The notes: a model not told the origin generated them from the sequence alone. A stretch of 64,000 bases of DNA from Streptomyces alanosinicus (GCF_014650595.1 NZ_BMVG01000006.1:372001-436000); one strand, 5' to 3'. Shown: positions 47,944-57,815, counted from the first letter of the stretch. A program made the numbers and translations.

Positions 47944-50373
47944 ATGGAAGTCCTCGGCGTGCTCGTCGCCGCCTGTCTCGTCGTCGTAGTGCTGGCGCTG
48001 CTCGGGTTCTCGCGGCTGTACCGCAAGGTGGACCAGAGCCAGGCCCTGATCGTGTCGAAGACCCGCCGGGTCGACGTCTCCTTCACCGGGCAGGTCGTCC
48101 TGCCGATCCTGCACAAGGCCGAGGTGATGGACATCTCGGTGAAGACGATCGAGATCAGCCGGGCCGGCCGGGACGGGCTGATCTGCCGGGACAACATCCG
48201 CGCCGACATCCGGATCCTGTTCTTCGTGAAGGTCAACAAGACCGTCGAGGACGTCATCAAGGTCGCCCAGTCCGTGGGCACCGAGCGCGCCAGCCACCAG
48301 GACACCCTCCAGGAGCTGTTCCATGCGAAGTTCTCCGAGGCGCTGAAGACGGTCGGCAAGCAGCTGGACTTCACCGACCTCTACACCAAGCGTGAGGAAC
48401 TCCGGTACCACGTCATCGAGTTGATCGGGGTGGACCTCAACGGCTACCACCTCGAAGACGCCGCGATCGACTATCTGGAGCAGACCCCGCTCACCCAGCT
48501 CGACCCGGCCAACGTCCTCGACGCGCAGGGCATCCGGAAGATCACCGAGCTGACGGCCGTCGAGCACGTGCGCACCAACGAGGCCAAGCGCAGCGAGCAG
48601 ATGGAGATCACCCGCCAGGACGTCGACGCCCGCGAGGCCATCCTGGAACTGGAGCGCCGGCAGGCGGACGCCGAGATCAAGAAGAAGCGGGAGATCGAGA
48701 CCTCCCGCGCCCGCGAGGAGGCCGAGACCGCCCGCGTGGTGGAGGAGGAACGGCTGCGCGCCCAGGGCGCCTTCCTGCGCACCGAGGAACAGCTCGGCGT
48801 GCAGCGCGAGAACCAGGCCCGGGAGATCGCCGTCGCCGCGAAGAACCGTGAGCGGGTCATCGCCGTCGAGAACGAGCGCATCGAGAAGGACCGGCTGCTG
48901 GAGGTCATCGCCAGGGAGCGGGAGACGCAGCTGACGAAGATCTCCGCCGAGAAGGAGGTCGAGGCGGAGAAGCGGGAGATCGCCGAGGTCATCCGGGAGC
49001 GCGTCGCGGTGGACCGTACGGTCGCCGAACAGGAGGAGTCCATCAAGAAGCTGCGCGTGGTCGAGGAGGCGGAGCGCGAGCGGCAGACCCTCGTCATCGC
49101 CGCCGAGGCCGAGGCGCAGGAGAAGCTGGTCAAGGACATCAAGGCCGCCGAGGCCGCCGAACAGGCCGCCACGCACCGGGCGGCGGAGGAACTGACGCTG
49201 GCCGAGGCCCGGTTGAAGACCGCCGACCTCGACGCTCGCGCCAAACTGCGTCTCGCCGAGGGTGTCCAGGCGGAGGCCGCCGCGGAAGGGCTGGCCGCCG
49301 TCCAGGTCCGCGACAAGGAGGCCGAGGTCACCGTCAAGGCCGGCCGCGCGGAGGCGGAGGCCACCGAGGCCCGGCTGCGTGCCGAGGCCGAGGGCACCCA
49401 GGCCAAGGCCCTCGCCGAGGCGGAGGGCGCGCGGGCCAAGGGGCTCGCGGAGGCCGAGGGTGCGCGGGCGGCGGCGGAGGCCACCGAGGCGCGGTTGAAG
49501 GCCGAGGCGGAGGGTGCGCGGGCCAAGGGGCTCGCGGAGGCGGAATCCGCGAAGGCGAAGGGGCTCGCGGAGGCCGAGGGCGCACGGGCGGCGGCGGAGG
49601 CCACCACGGCCCGGCTCAAGGCGGAGGCCGAGGGCGCACGGGCCCGGGGGCTCGCGGAGGCCCAGGGCGCGCAGGCGGCGGCACAGGCCACCGAGGCACG
49701 GCTGAAGGCCGAGGCGGAGGGCGTGCGGGTCAAGGCGCTCGCCGAGGCCGAGGGGGCCAGGGCGATGGGCGCGGCCGAGGCGGAGGGGGCCAAGGCGAAG
49801 GCGCTCGCGGAGGCCACCGCCATCGGCGAGAAGCTGAAGGCCGAGGCCGAGGGTCTCACCGAGAAGGCCGCCGCGATGGCCGCACTCGACGAGGCCTCGC
49901 GCGGGCACGAGGAGTACCGGCTGCGGCTCGCGGCGGAGAAGGAGATCCGGCTGGCCGGCCTGGAGACGCAGCGGCAGGTCGCCGAGGCGCAGGCGAGCGT
50001 CCTCGCGACCGGGCTGGAGCACGCCGACATCGACATCGTCGGCGGGGAGAGCGTCTTCTTCGACCGGCTGGTGTCGGCGGTCTCGCTCGGCAAGGGCGTG
50101 GACGGTTTCGTCGACAACTCCCGCACCGCTCAGGCCCTGGCCAGGCCGTGGCTGGACGGGTCGGGCAGCTTCACGGAGGATCTGGGCAGGATCCTCGGGT
50201 CGGTCGGTACGGCGGATGTCCAGCATCTGACGGTGTCGGCGCTGCTGCTGAAGCTGATGCGGTCCGGAGGTGCCGAGGCCGCCGGATTCCAGCAACTCCT
50301 CGACCGTGCGGGCGAACTGGGCCTCGCGGACACGCCGCTCACGGCCCTGAACGGGAACGGCGCGCGGAACTGA
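47944..50373 (+). CDS. Flotillin-like SPFH protein with extended coiled coil
   Basis: The 809-residue protein has one N-terminal membrane helix (about 2-22: VLGVLVAACLVVVVLALLGF), an SPFH/band-7 domain (about 28-200: KVDQSQALIVSKTRRVDVSF through GVDLNGYHLEDAAIDYLEQTPLTQLDP), and a very long coiled coil (about 210-690) rich in Glu/Ala/Arg. Its last part is made of AEAEGARAKGLAEAEG-type repeats (about 460-640). A globular C-terminus (about 690-809) follows. Flotillins scaffold membrane microdomains; this coiled coil is roughly twice the usual length. ATG at 47944 has AAGGA 10 bases upstream. It is followed 108 bp later by the giant AAA+ gene. Confidence 0.9.
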   Translation: MEVLGVLVAACLVVVVLALLGFSRLYRKVDQSQALIVSKTRRVDVSFTGQVVLPILHKAEVMDISVKTIEISRAGRDGLICRDNIRADIRILFFVKVNKTVEDVIKVAQSVGTERASHQDTLQELFHAKFSEALKTVGKQLDFTDLYTKREELRYHVIELIGVDLNGYHLEDAAIDYLEQTPLTQLDPANVLDAQGIRKITELTAVEHVRTNEAKRSEQMEITRQDVDAREAILELERRQADAEIKKKREIETSRAREEAETARVVEEERLRAQGAFLRTEEQLGVQRENQAREIAVAAKNRERVIAVENERIEKDRLLEVIARERETQLTKISAEKEVEAEKREIAEVIRERVAVDRTVAEQEESIKKLRVVEEAERERQTLVIAAEAEAQEKLVKDIKAAEAAEQAATHRAAEELTLAEARLKTADLDARAKLRLAEGVQAEAAAEGLAAVQVRDKEAEVTVKAGRAEAEATEARLRAEAEGTQAKALAEAEGARAKGLAEAEGARAAAEATEARLKAEAEGARAKGLAEAESAKAKGLAEAEGARAAAEATTARLKAEAEGARARGLAEAQGAQAAAQATEARLKAEAEGVRVKALAEAEGARAMGAAEAEGAKAKALAEATAIGEKLKAEAEGLTEKAAAMAALDEASRGHEEYRLRLAAEKEIRLAGLETQRQVAEAQASVLATGLEHADIDIVGGESVFFDRLVSAVSLGKGVDGFVDNSRTAQALARPWLDGSGSFTEDLGRILGSVGTADVQHLTVSALLLKLMRSGGAEAAGFQQLLDRAGELGLADTPLTALNGNGARN

Positions 50374-50384
50374 CGCGGGGCGCA

Positions 50385-50450
50385 GCTAGGTGATGGGCGG
50401 GACCGCAACCCCCCAGGGGCGCGGGGAACTGCGCGACCAGCCGCCATGCA
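50385..50450. repeat. Streptomyces-type extragenic repeat (CCCCAGGGGCGCGGGGAACTGCGCGACCAGCC region)
   Basis: The gap between the flotillin and AAA+ genes contains CAACCCCCCAGGGGCGCGG followed by GGAACTGCGCGACCAGCC and TGCACCCGCA, which I recognise as an abundant extragenic sequence in Streptomyces. Here it sits inside a likely operon. Confidence 0.55.
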
Positions 50451-50481
50451 CCCGCACATGACCACGAAGGGAACCATCCCC

Positions 50482-53400
50482 ATGGCCACCGTCGACGCCG
50501 GTACCTACGAGGTCCTCCGTGACCGGCTCGCCGCACACGCCGCCGAGCTCGCCCGGAGGGCCACCGCGCTGAACGCCCGCCGGACCGAGGAGTTCGGCTC
50601 GGCGCGGCTGGACCTCGTGGCCACCGCCCGCCTCAGCACCGGACACCCCTGCACCCCGAGCGACATCGTGGCCGTAGGAGACGCTCTCCTCTTCGGCGCA
50701 ACCGGCGCAACCGGCGGAGCACATGGCGCAACCGGCGGAGCAGATCGCGGAGCAGACACGGCCGACGTACTCACGCTCTACCGCCGCGACGGCGAGCCGC
50801 TGCCCGCGGACGCCGTCCCCGGACTCCTCGACGACCCGGCCTTCGTACGGGAGTTCACCGCCTTGCACCGCTACTACCGGCAGGCCCGGCTGCTGCGGCT
50901 GCGCCGGGTCGACGGCCGGCTGCTGGCGGTGTTCCGCACCGGCGAGAAGGCCGACGACGTCCGCGTCCTGCGCTGGAGCGTCGCCGACGACGGCCGGCTG
51001 GCGTTCCTGGACGCGCGCGGCGACCGCGACGACGTCTTCCCGCCCGGCCAGGACGTCAGCTGGACGGAGACCACCCGCGAGGACCACGTCCTCGGCCGCG
51101 ACCCGTACGTCGCCGTACCCGGCGGGCTCGGTGTGAGCACCGTCGGCGGCTCCCTCACCGTGCGCACCCCGGACGGGGAGCCGCTGTACACCGAGCCGGT
51201 GCAGGAGCCGCTGCAGTCCCTCGCGGACGCGGCGGTCGGGCACGCGCGCGTCGGCGCGCTGGTCCTGCTGCGGGTACGGCCGTACAAGGAGGACGCCGAC
51301 CGCTACCTGGTGTTCGACACGCTGACCCGGGCCGTGGTGCGGCTGGACGGGATCGGGCAGGCCTGCCGGCGGCTGCCCGAGGAGCAGGGGATCGTCTTCC
51401 CCGGCGGCTACTGCCTGGCCGGCGGCGGCCACAAGGTGTACGAACTCGACGTCACCGGGCTGGAGTTCGAGCGGGAGCTGCGCGCGCCGAACGGCGAGGA
51501 CGTGCTGTACGCCTTCCGGTCCCGGTCCCCTTCCCCGTCCCCCTCCCGGTCCGAGGGCCGCACGCTGCTGCTGTCGTACAACACGCTGCGCAAGGAGGTC
51601 GCGAACCCGCTGCCGTGCCGGGGCTGGGCGCTGTTCGAGGACGGCGCGCTCGCCGTGCTGCGCGACGGCGGTGACGAGCCCGCGCACACCCATCCGCTCC
51701 AGTGGTGGACCTCGCCGTACGTCTCGGACACCCAGGCGGCCGCCCTGCGCACGGGCACCGGACCGCTCGCCCGGGTCGGCAACGCGGACCTGGTGCGCGG
51801 GCTCGCCGACTGTCTGTCCGTGGCCCGGCTGGTCACCGACGGCATCGAGAGCGGCGAGGGCTACCGGGCGCTGGTCGCGGCCTGTGTGCGCGCCGCCGAC
51901 ACCAACCACTGGTTCGCCGACCCCGAACTGGGCGATCTGGCAAGCCCGTTGGGTGAACTGCGGGGCACCGCCGAGCAGGTGCTGGGCGAGTTCGAGACCG
52001 TACGGGAACTGACCCGGCAGGCCGCCGACGCCCTCGACGAGGCCGCCGAGCGGATCGCCGCCGTGGTGCGCCGGCTGCGCGGCGAGGCCCCGCGCGAGGC
52101 CGCCGCCTGGGTGCGCGGACTGACCGAACTCCGGCATGCGCACGGGCACATGCTCACGCTGCGCGAGCTGCGGTACGTCGATGCGGTCCGGCTCCGGGAA
52201 CTGGCCGACGGCGCCGAGGCCGACCTCGCGGCCTTCGGGCGGCGCGCGGTGACGTTCCTGGCCCGCGAGGACGCCTTCAGCGGCCCGCGGGAGGAGGTCG
52301 AGCGGCTGGTCGGCGAGGCGGCGGCCGTGGAGACCGTCGCGGGCGCCGCGCCCGTCACGGCCCGGCTGGACGAGCTGGCCGACGGGCTGCGCACGGTCAC
52401 CGAGGTCGTGACCGGCCTCGACATCGCCGACGCCACGGTCCGTACGGCCGTGCTGGAGCGGATCGCCGAGGTGCTGGGCGGCGTCAACCGGGCCCGCGCG
52501 ACCCTCGACGGCCGCCGCCGTGCGCTGCGGGACAGCGAGGGGCGGGCCGAGTTCGCCGCCGAGACCGCGCTGCTCGCCCAGGCCGTCACCGCCGCGCTCG
52601 CCGCGTCCGGCACCCCCGAGGAGTGCGATGACCAACTCGCCGCCGTCCTCGGCAGGTTGGAGGACCTGGACGGCAGGTTCGCCGAGTTCGACGACTTCCT
52701 CGCCGAACTCGACGGCCGGCGCACCGAGATCTACGAGGCGTTCACCGCCCGCAAGCAGTCCCTCGCCGACACCCGCGCCCGCCGCGCCGAACAGCTCGCC
52801 GTCTCCGCCGGGCGCATGCTGGAGACCGTCGGCCGGCGCGCGGCCACACTCGCCGACACCGACGCGGTCACCACGTACTTCGCCTCCGACCCGCTGGTCG
52901 CCAAGGTCCGCCGCGGCGCCGACGAGCTGCGCGCGCTCGGCGACAGTGTGCGCGCCGAGGAGCTCGACGGCCGGCTGAAGTCCGCCCGCCAGGAGGCGGA
53001 CCGCGCCCTGCGTGACCGCGCCGACCTGTACGCCGACGCCGGCCGCACCCTGCTGCTCGGCGGCCACCGCTTCGCGGTCAACACCCAGCCGCTCGACCTC
53101 ACCCTCGTCCCGTACGGCGACACCCTGGCCTTCGCGGTGACCGGCACCGACTACCGCCACCCGGTGACGGACCCCGGTTTCGTCGGGACCCGCCCGTACT
53201 GGGACCGCCCGCTGCCCTCGGAGTCCCCCGAGGTCTATCGCGCCGAGCACCTCGCCGCCCGGCTGCTCGCCGAGCACGGCCCGGCCGCCCTCGCCGCCGC
53301 CGACGACCTGCCGGGCCTGGTCCGCCGGACGGCCGAGGAGTCGTACGACGAGGGCTACGAGCGCGGCGTCCACGACCATGACGCGACCGTCGTGCTGCAC

Positions 53401-55377
53401 GCCCTGCTGCCCCTGTACGAGGGCGCCGGAACCCTGCGCCACGAGCCCGCCGCCCGCGCCGCCGCCCAGCTGTTCTGGGCGCACGGCACGACGGACGAGG
53501 ACCGTACGGTGTGGCGGCGGCGGGCGGTGTCGCTGGCCCGCGCCCGTGACGCCTTCGGTGCGGTGCCGGCCATCGGGGAGCTGGAGGGGGAGCTGGCGGC
53601 CGCGATCGAGGCCTTCGATCCACGGGCGGGCGGTGCGCCGGCCGCCGCGTACCTCTTCGAGGAGCTGACCGGCGGCCCGGACGGCTTCGTCCTCGGTGTC
53701 ACGGCACGCACGCTGCTGGAGAAGTTCCGCCAGGCGGAGGGCGGTTACGGCGGCGAACTGGCGGAGCTGACCGGGTCGGCCGGCCTGGCGGAGCTGACCG
53801 GGCCGGCCGGGCTGGCCGCGCGCCGGCAGGTGGTGCACGCCTGGCTCGGCGCGTACGCGGCGGCCACCGGCGCCGAGGCCGGACCGGGCGAGCTGGCCGA
53901 GGCGGTCGCCGCCGAACTCTGCCCCGGCCTGCCCCGCTACGACGGCGACGCCCCCCTCACCGCGACCGCCGCCGGCCTCCTGGGCGCGCACCCACGCCTG
54001 TCCGGCGGCGAACTGCCTCTGCGCATCGACGAGTTCCTCGCCCGCACGACCCGCTTCGCCGCCGAGGACGTACCGGCCTTCCGCGCCTACCAGCGCCGCC
54101 GTACGGCCCTGGTGGCCGCCGAACGCGACCGGCTCCGGCTGGACGACCACCGCCCCCGGGTGATGCCGGCGTTCGTCCGGGGCCGCCTCGTCGACGAGGT
54201 GTACCTCCCCCTGATCGGCGACAGCCTGGCCCGCCAGCTCGGCACGACCGGCGAGTCGAAGCGCACCGACACCGGCGGGCTGCTCCTGCTGATCTCGCCG
54301 CCCGGCTACGGCAAGACGACCCTGATGGAGTACGTCGCCGACCGGCTCGGTCTGATGCTGGTCAAGGTCAGCGGCCCCGCGCTCGGCCACACCGTGACCT
54401 CGCTGGACCCGGCCGACGCCCCGAACGCCACCGCCCGCCGCGAGATCGAGAAGATCAACTTCGCGCTGGCCGCCGGCAACAACACACTCCTCTATCTGGA
54501 CGACATCCAGCACACCTCGCCCGAGCTGCTGCAGAAGTTCATCCCGCTGTGCGACGCCACCCGGCGGGTGGACGGCGTGTGGGACGGCGAGCCCCGCACC
54601 TACGACCTGCGCGGCAAGCGGTTCGCGGTGTGCATGGCCGGCAACCCCTACACCGAGTCCGGCGAGCGCTTCCGCCTCCCCGACATGCTCGCCAACCGGG
54701 CCGACGTGCGCAACCTCGGCGACGTCCTCACCGGCAAGGACGACGTCTTCGCGGTCAGCTTCGTCGAGAACGCCCTCACCGCCAACCCGGTCCTCGCCCC
54801 GCTCGCCGCCCGTGACCGCGCCGACCTGGACCTGCTGGTCCGCCTGGCCGCCGCCGACCCCACGGCCCACGCCGACCGCCTCACCCACCCGATGCCCTCG
54901 GCCGAACTTGCCCGCGTGGTGGCGCTGTTGACCCATCTCCTCTCCGTCCGCGACACGGTCCTGCGGGTCAACACGGCCTACATCGCCTCCGCCGCCCAGT
55001 CGGAGGCCGCCCGCGCCGAGCCCCCCTTCCGGCTCCAGGGCTCCTACCGGGACATGAACAAGATCGCGCAGCGGCTGCGGCCGGTCATGAACGCCGCCGA
55101 ACGCGAGGCCGTCGTCGACGACCACTACACGGCCGAGGCCCAGACCCTCGCCACGGGCGCCGAGGCCAACCTGTTGAAACTGGCCGAGCTGCGGGGCGAG
55201 TTGAGCGAGGAGCAGTCCGCGCGCTGGTCCGACGTGAAGTCCGCGTATGTGCGCTCCCGCACGCTCGGCGGCCCCGAGGGGGACCCCCTGGTCCGCGCGG
55301 TGGCCGCCCTGGGCCTGCTGGCGGACCGGGTGGCGGCGGTGGAGTCGGCGATCAGCCGGAGGCGGGGTGGCGAATAG
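50482..55377 (+). CDS. Giant AAA+ ATPase with DUF3686 N-terminus (DNA-repair-ATPase-like)
   Basis: The 1631-residue protein has an N-terminal DUF3686-like beta-rich region (about 1-480), long helical/coiled-coil middle (about 480-900) and a C-terminal AAA+ module (about 1270-1500). The module has Walker A SPPGYGKTTLMEYVA, Walker B NNTLLYLDDIQHTSP and a sensor-1-like CMAGNPYTESGERF; the GNPYTESG stretch is typical of MoxR-like members. A helical C-terminus follows. Homologues are annotated DNA repair ATPases, but no repair function is evident. A low-complexity insert (GATGATGGAHGATGGADRGAD, about 77-98) derives from tandem nucleotide repeats. ATG at 50482 with AAGGGA upstream. The pairing with the flotillin suggests a membrane-microdomain AAA+ machine. 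Confidence 0.88.
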   Translation: MATVDAGTYEVLRDRLAAHAAELARRATALNARRTEEFGSARLDLVATARLSTGHPCTPSDIVAVGDALLFGATGATGGAHGATGGADRGADTADVLTLYRRDGEPLPADAVPGLLDDPAFVREFTALHRYYRQARLLRLRRVDGRLLAVFRTGEKADDVRVLRWSVADDGRLAFLDARGDRDDVFPPGQDVSWTETTREDHVLGRDPYVAVPGGLGVSTVGGSLTVRTPDGEPLYTEPVQEPLQSLADAAVGHARVGALVLLRVRPYKEDADRYLVFDTLTRAVVRLDGIGQACRRLPEEQGIVFPGGYCLAGGGHKVYELDVTGLEFERELRAPNGEDVLYAFRSRSPSPSPSRSEGRTLLLSYNTLRKEVANPLPCRGWALFEDGALAVLRDGGDEPAHTHPLQWWTSPYVSDTQAAALRTGTGPLARVGNADLVRGLADCLSVARLVTDGIESGEGYRALVAACVRAADTNHWFADPELGDLASPLGELRGTAEQVLGEFETVRELTRQAADALDEAAERIAAVVRRLRGEAPREAAAWVRGLTELRHAHGHMLTLRELRYVDAVRLRELADGAEADLAAFGRRAVTFLAREDAFSGPREEVERLVGEAAAVETVAGAAPVTARLDELADGLRTVTEVVTGLDIADATVRTAVLERIAEVLGGVNRARATLDGRRRALRDSEGRAEFAAETALLAQAVTAALAASGTPEECDDQLAAVLGRLEDLDGRFAEFDDFLAELDGRRTEIYEAFTARKQSLADTRARRAEQLAVSAGRMLETVGRRAATLADTDAVTTYFASDPLVAKVRRGADELRALGDSVRAEELDGRLKSARQEADRALRDRADLYADAGRTLLLGGHRFAVNTQPLDLTLVPYGDTLAFAVTGTDYRHPVTDPGFVGTRPYWDRPLPSESPEVYRAEHLAARLLAEHGPAALAAADDLPGLVRRTAEESYDEGYERGVHDHDATVVLHALLPLYEGAGTLRHEPAARAAAQLFWAHGTTDEDRTVWRRRAVSLARARDAFGAVPAIGELEGELAAAIEAFDPRAGGAPAAAYLFEELTGGPDGFVLGVTARTLLEKFRQAEGGYGGELAELTGSAGLAELTGPAGLAARRQVVHAWLGAYAAATGAEAGPGELAEAVAAELCPGLPRYDGDAPLTATAAGLLGAHPRLSGGELPLRIDEFLARTTRFAAEDVPAFRAYQRRRTALVAAERDRLRLDDHRPRVMPAFVRGRLVDEVYLPLIGDSLARQLGTTGESKRTDTGGLLLLISPPGYGKTTLMEYVADRLGLMLVKVSGPALGHTVTSLDPADAPNATARREIEKINFALAAGNNTLLYLDDIQHTSPELLQKFIPLCDATRRVDGVWDGEPRTYDLRGKRFAVCMAGNPYTESGERFRLPDMLANRADVRNLGDVLTGKDDVFAVSFVENALTANPVLAPLAARDRADLDLLVRLAAADPTAHADRLTHPMPSAELARVVALLTHLLSVRDTVLRVNTAYIASAAQSEAARAEPPFRLQGSYRDMNKIAQRLRPVMNAAEREAVVDDHYTAEAQTLATGAEANLLKLAELRGELSEEQSARWSDVKSAYVRSRTLGGPEGDPLVRAVAALGLLADRVAAVESAISRRRGGE

Positions 55378-55389
55378 GCAGAGGGCCGC

Positions 55390-55770
55390 TCAGTAGATGA
55401 GGGTCGCGCCTTTCCAGCTGTGCTGCAGCCAGGCCAGGGTGGCGGCCCAGACCGCGAGGGCGCCGAGCAGTGCGCCGGTCGCCGCCCAGACGCCGGGGCG
55501 GCGGCGCAGGAAGGATCCGCCGATGCCGCCGAGCACGGCGCCGACGGAGGGGAGGCCGATCAGAAGCAGGGCCCCGTGCAGCAGTGTCTCCGCGTCGGAC
55601 CGGCCGCCACGGCAGCCGGTCGGGCGGAAGCACTCCTGGGAGTCGTGGGCGAGGTAGTACAGGCCGTAGACGAGGGGCAGCAGCAGGAACGCGGTCGTCA
55701 CCAGCAGGGCGACGACCGGTCCGCGGTCCGGCGCTGCCGGTGGTGTGGAGGACGTGGTCACGGGCGCCAT
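55390..55770 (-). CDS. Small membrane protein, unrecognised
   Basis: The 126-residue protein has four membrane-type segments (VVALLVTTAFLLLPLVYGLYYLA, LLHGALLLIGLPSVGAVLGGIGG, WAATGALLGALAVWAATLAWL and an N-terminal overlap). A loop has two Cys (QECFRPTGCRGG). ATG at 55770 (MAPVTTSS). It converges on the AAA+ gene, leaving 12 bp. Confidence 0.7.
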   Translation of the reverse strand: MAPVTTSSTPPAAPDRGPVVALLVTTAFLLLPLVYGLYYLAHDSQECFRPTGCRGGRSDAETLLHGALLLIGLPSVGAVLGGIGGSFLRRRPGVWAATGALLGALAVWAATLAWLQHSWKGATLIY

Positions 55771-55814
55771 CGTGGCCGCCCGTCGCACCCCGGCACATCC
55801 GCTGTCGTACTCAG

Positions 55815-56321
55815 TCAGCAGCCGGTATCAGGGACCACCGGGACGAAGTCCAGGCGGGCGTGGTCGCCGGCGGCCTGGGCGCGGTCGTAGTCGACCTGGT
55901 CGACGCGGTACCAGACGTCGTTCCGCTTCCGGTCACCGTCGACGGCGTCCAGGCGGACGCACCAGCGCTCCGGGCGCAGCTCCTTGCGGTACGTCTCGGT
56001 GCCGCTGCGCACCGTGCGGCAGTTCTGGTAGTGCTCGCTGGTGTACCAGGTGCGGGTGTGGCGGTGGCTGCCGGAGCCCGTGCGCGAGGTGTGGCGGACC
56101 TGGCGGGTGCCCGGCGTGCACGTCCGGACCAGGTGCGGCCGGGTGGCCCGGGTGGTCGTGCGGGTGATGTGGCTGACCGTGTCCTTGATGCCGTGGACGG
56201 GGCTCGGGCTCGGCGAGGGCGACGCGGCGTCGCCTCCGTGGCCGCCGCACGCGGCGAGCGCGCCCAGCAGGACGGCAACTCCGGCCGTAACTCCGGCCGC
56301 CTTCAGTCGATTTGCGAACAT
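55815..56321 (-). CDS. Putative lipoprotein
   Basis: The 168-residue protein has a signal peptide with lipobox LAAC (VTAGVAVLLGALAACGGHGG, Cys at about 25) and a charged mature part with four further cysteines (RTCTPGT, QNCRTV, RWCVRLD, DTGC). The mid region is strongly basic/Tyr-rich (HRHTRTWYTSEHYQNC). Family unknown. ATG at 56321 after GGGGGAGATACAC. Monocistronic. Confidence 0.8.
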   Translation of the reverse strand: MFANRLKAAGVTAGVAVLLGALAACGGHGGDAASPSPSPSPVHGIKDTVSHITRTTTRATRPHLVRTCTPGTRQVRHTSRTGSGSHRHTRTWYTSEHYQNCRTVRSGTETYRKELRPERWCVRLDAVDGDRKRNDVWYRVDQVDYDRAQAAGDHARLDFVPVVPDTGC

Positions 56322-56510
56322 GTGTATCTCCCCCGGTTGTCGGACGCGTAGCGTAACCGATCAATGAGGGGCCGGGTCGCCCTGGTCCACAGAGGGGCCG
56401 GCCCCACGCGGCTCAGCTGTCCGCCCGGCCGCGCAGGGTCGCCGAGTCGCGGTCGCGAAGACGGTGAACGACCGTGCGGGACCGGACGGGCCAACGGAAC
56501 CGTATGCCGG

Positions 56511-57512
56511 TCAACCGATGCAGAGCAGGACCAGGCAGAGCTGGGACGACGACGTCGACGAGGGCGAAGAGGGGTCCGAGGCGGACGGGGCGGAGCCGCT
56601 GCCGGTGCTGCTGCCGGTGCCCGTGCCGGTGCCCGTGTTGGTGGAGCCGGTTCCGGTGGACGGCGTCGGCCGGGGCGTCGTACCGGAGCGCGACGAGGGC
56701 GTGGTGCCGCGCGGCTGTGTGGCCGGTGCGGTGGAGGTGGTCGGGTGGGCCGGCAGGGGCGCGGAGTGCGTGCGGGGGGCCGACGGTGCCGTGTGCGGTG
56801 CCGTGGCGAGGGTCTGCTGATGGGGGACGTTGGCCGTGGGCATGGCCGACGCCGGTGCGGCGGGCGTGTGCCGGTGCTGTGCGGCGGCGGGTGTCGCGGG
56901 GGAGGCGGGTTGGCTGGGCGCGGCCGACGGGTCCTCGGTCAGGCCCATGGTGCGGTTGTCCGGCGCGCTGGCCGCCTGGGCCCGGTCGCCGGAGCCGCGC
57001 TCCAGCGAGGTGAGCGTCAGACCGCCGCCGACGAGCGCGACAGCGGTCGCCACGACGGCCCGGCGCTGGTTCTTCTTCCAGCGGGCCAGCTGCCGACGCC
57101 GCGCCGCGCGTCCCTGCGGGGCGGCCGGCGCGTCGGTGACATCAGCGACATCGGTGACATCAGTGCCATTGGCGGCATTGGCGGCATCCGTGCCGTCGGC
57201 GGGGGAGGCGTCCGTGGGCTGGGCGGGTGACGCGTCGGTGAACTCGGCGTGGGGGTCCCCGGCGTCGAACCAGCCGTCGGCGGCCTGCGCCTGTGCCTGC
57301 GTCTCTGTCTGCGCCTGCGGCGAGCCGTACCAGCCGCTGTGGTCGGTGGGCGGCGCCGGCGGTGCGGGCCGTAGGGGCGCGGTGAACAGCGACGACGGCT
57401 CGGGGCGGCTGCCGGGCGTGCCGGGCGGGGCGATGTCGGGGGCGTAGGCACCGCACCCGGGACAGACCAGGGCACCGTTGAGGTGCCGGCGGCACGAGGA
57501 GCAGTAGTCCAT
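56511..57512 (-). CDS. SCO2400-family-like zinc-ribbon membrane protein
   Basis: The 333-residue protein starts with a zinc ribbon (MDYCSSCRRHLNGALVCPGCGAYAPDIAP: two CxxC pairs), continues with a Pro/Gln-rich cytoplasmic region (about 30-145), one membrane helix (about 152-170: AVVATAVALVGGGLTL) and a long Ser/Thr/Pro extracytoplasmic tail that ends in a hydrophobic QLCLVLLCIG. The N-terminus is diagnostic for the Streptomyces SCO2400-like group; function unknown. ATG at 57512. Confidence 0.85.
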   Translation of the reverse strand: MDYCSSCRRHLNGALVCPGCGAYAPDIAPPGTPGSRPEPSSLFTAPLRPAPPAPPTDHSGWYGSPQAQTETQAQAQAADGWFDAGDPHAEFTDASPAQPTDASPADGTDAANAANGTDVTDVADVTDAPAAPQGRAARRRQLARWKKNQRRAVVATAVALVGGGLTLTSLERGSGDRAQAASAPDNRTMGLTEDPSAAPSQPASPATPAAAQHRHTPAAPASAMPTANVPHQQTLATAPHTAPSAPRTHSAPLPAHPTTSTAPATQPRGTTPSSRSGTTPRPTPSTGTGSTNTGTGTGTGSSTGSGSAPSASDPSSPSSTSSSQLCLVLLCIG

Positions 57513-57606
57513 CTGCGGTCTTCCTGAGTCGACTGCGCCGTCGGCCCACCGGGGGCACGGCCTGGTCACGCTCGTACAGGGAATCGAGCGAGCAGTCACG
57601 CTAACG

Positions 57607-57622
57607 AGCCTTTCGAAAGGCT
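57607..57622. promoter_or_regulatory. 16-bp palindrome AGCCTTTCGAAAGGCT
   Basis: A perfect palindrome in the 303-bp divergent gap between the SCO2400-like gene and the VOC gene. Apart from it, nothing is recognisable there. A candidate operator. Confidence 0.5.
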
Positions 57623-57815
57623 GTGTGCAGTCCGTGTGGCACTCCTGCACAGATTCGCCGAGGGCGGTTTTCCCCGGCCGGGTGAAACCCGTCGGGCGTC
57701 CGGTCGGGCGAGCCGTGTCCGGGGCTTGTCCGTCGGTGTCCGTGGGCATAGTGGCGGGCGGCTCCGTCGGCACCGTGCCGGGCGGCTGCGCACCGGACCG
57801 GCAGCAGGAGGACAC

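Noticed and set aside
50386..55125. 1579-codon open frame on the minus strand opposite the AAA+ gene
   Set aside because: Its composition is repetitive Gly/Val/Gln/Arg, as expected from the complement of a high-GC gene. It has no motifs and lies wholly within a well-supported gene.
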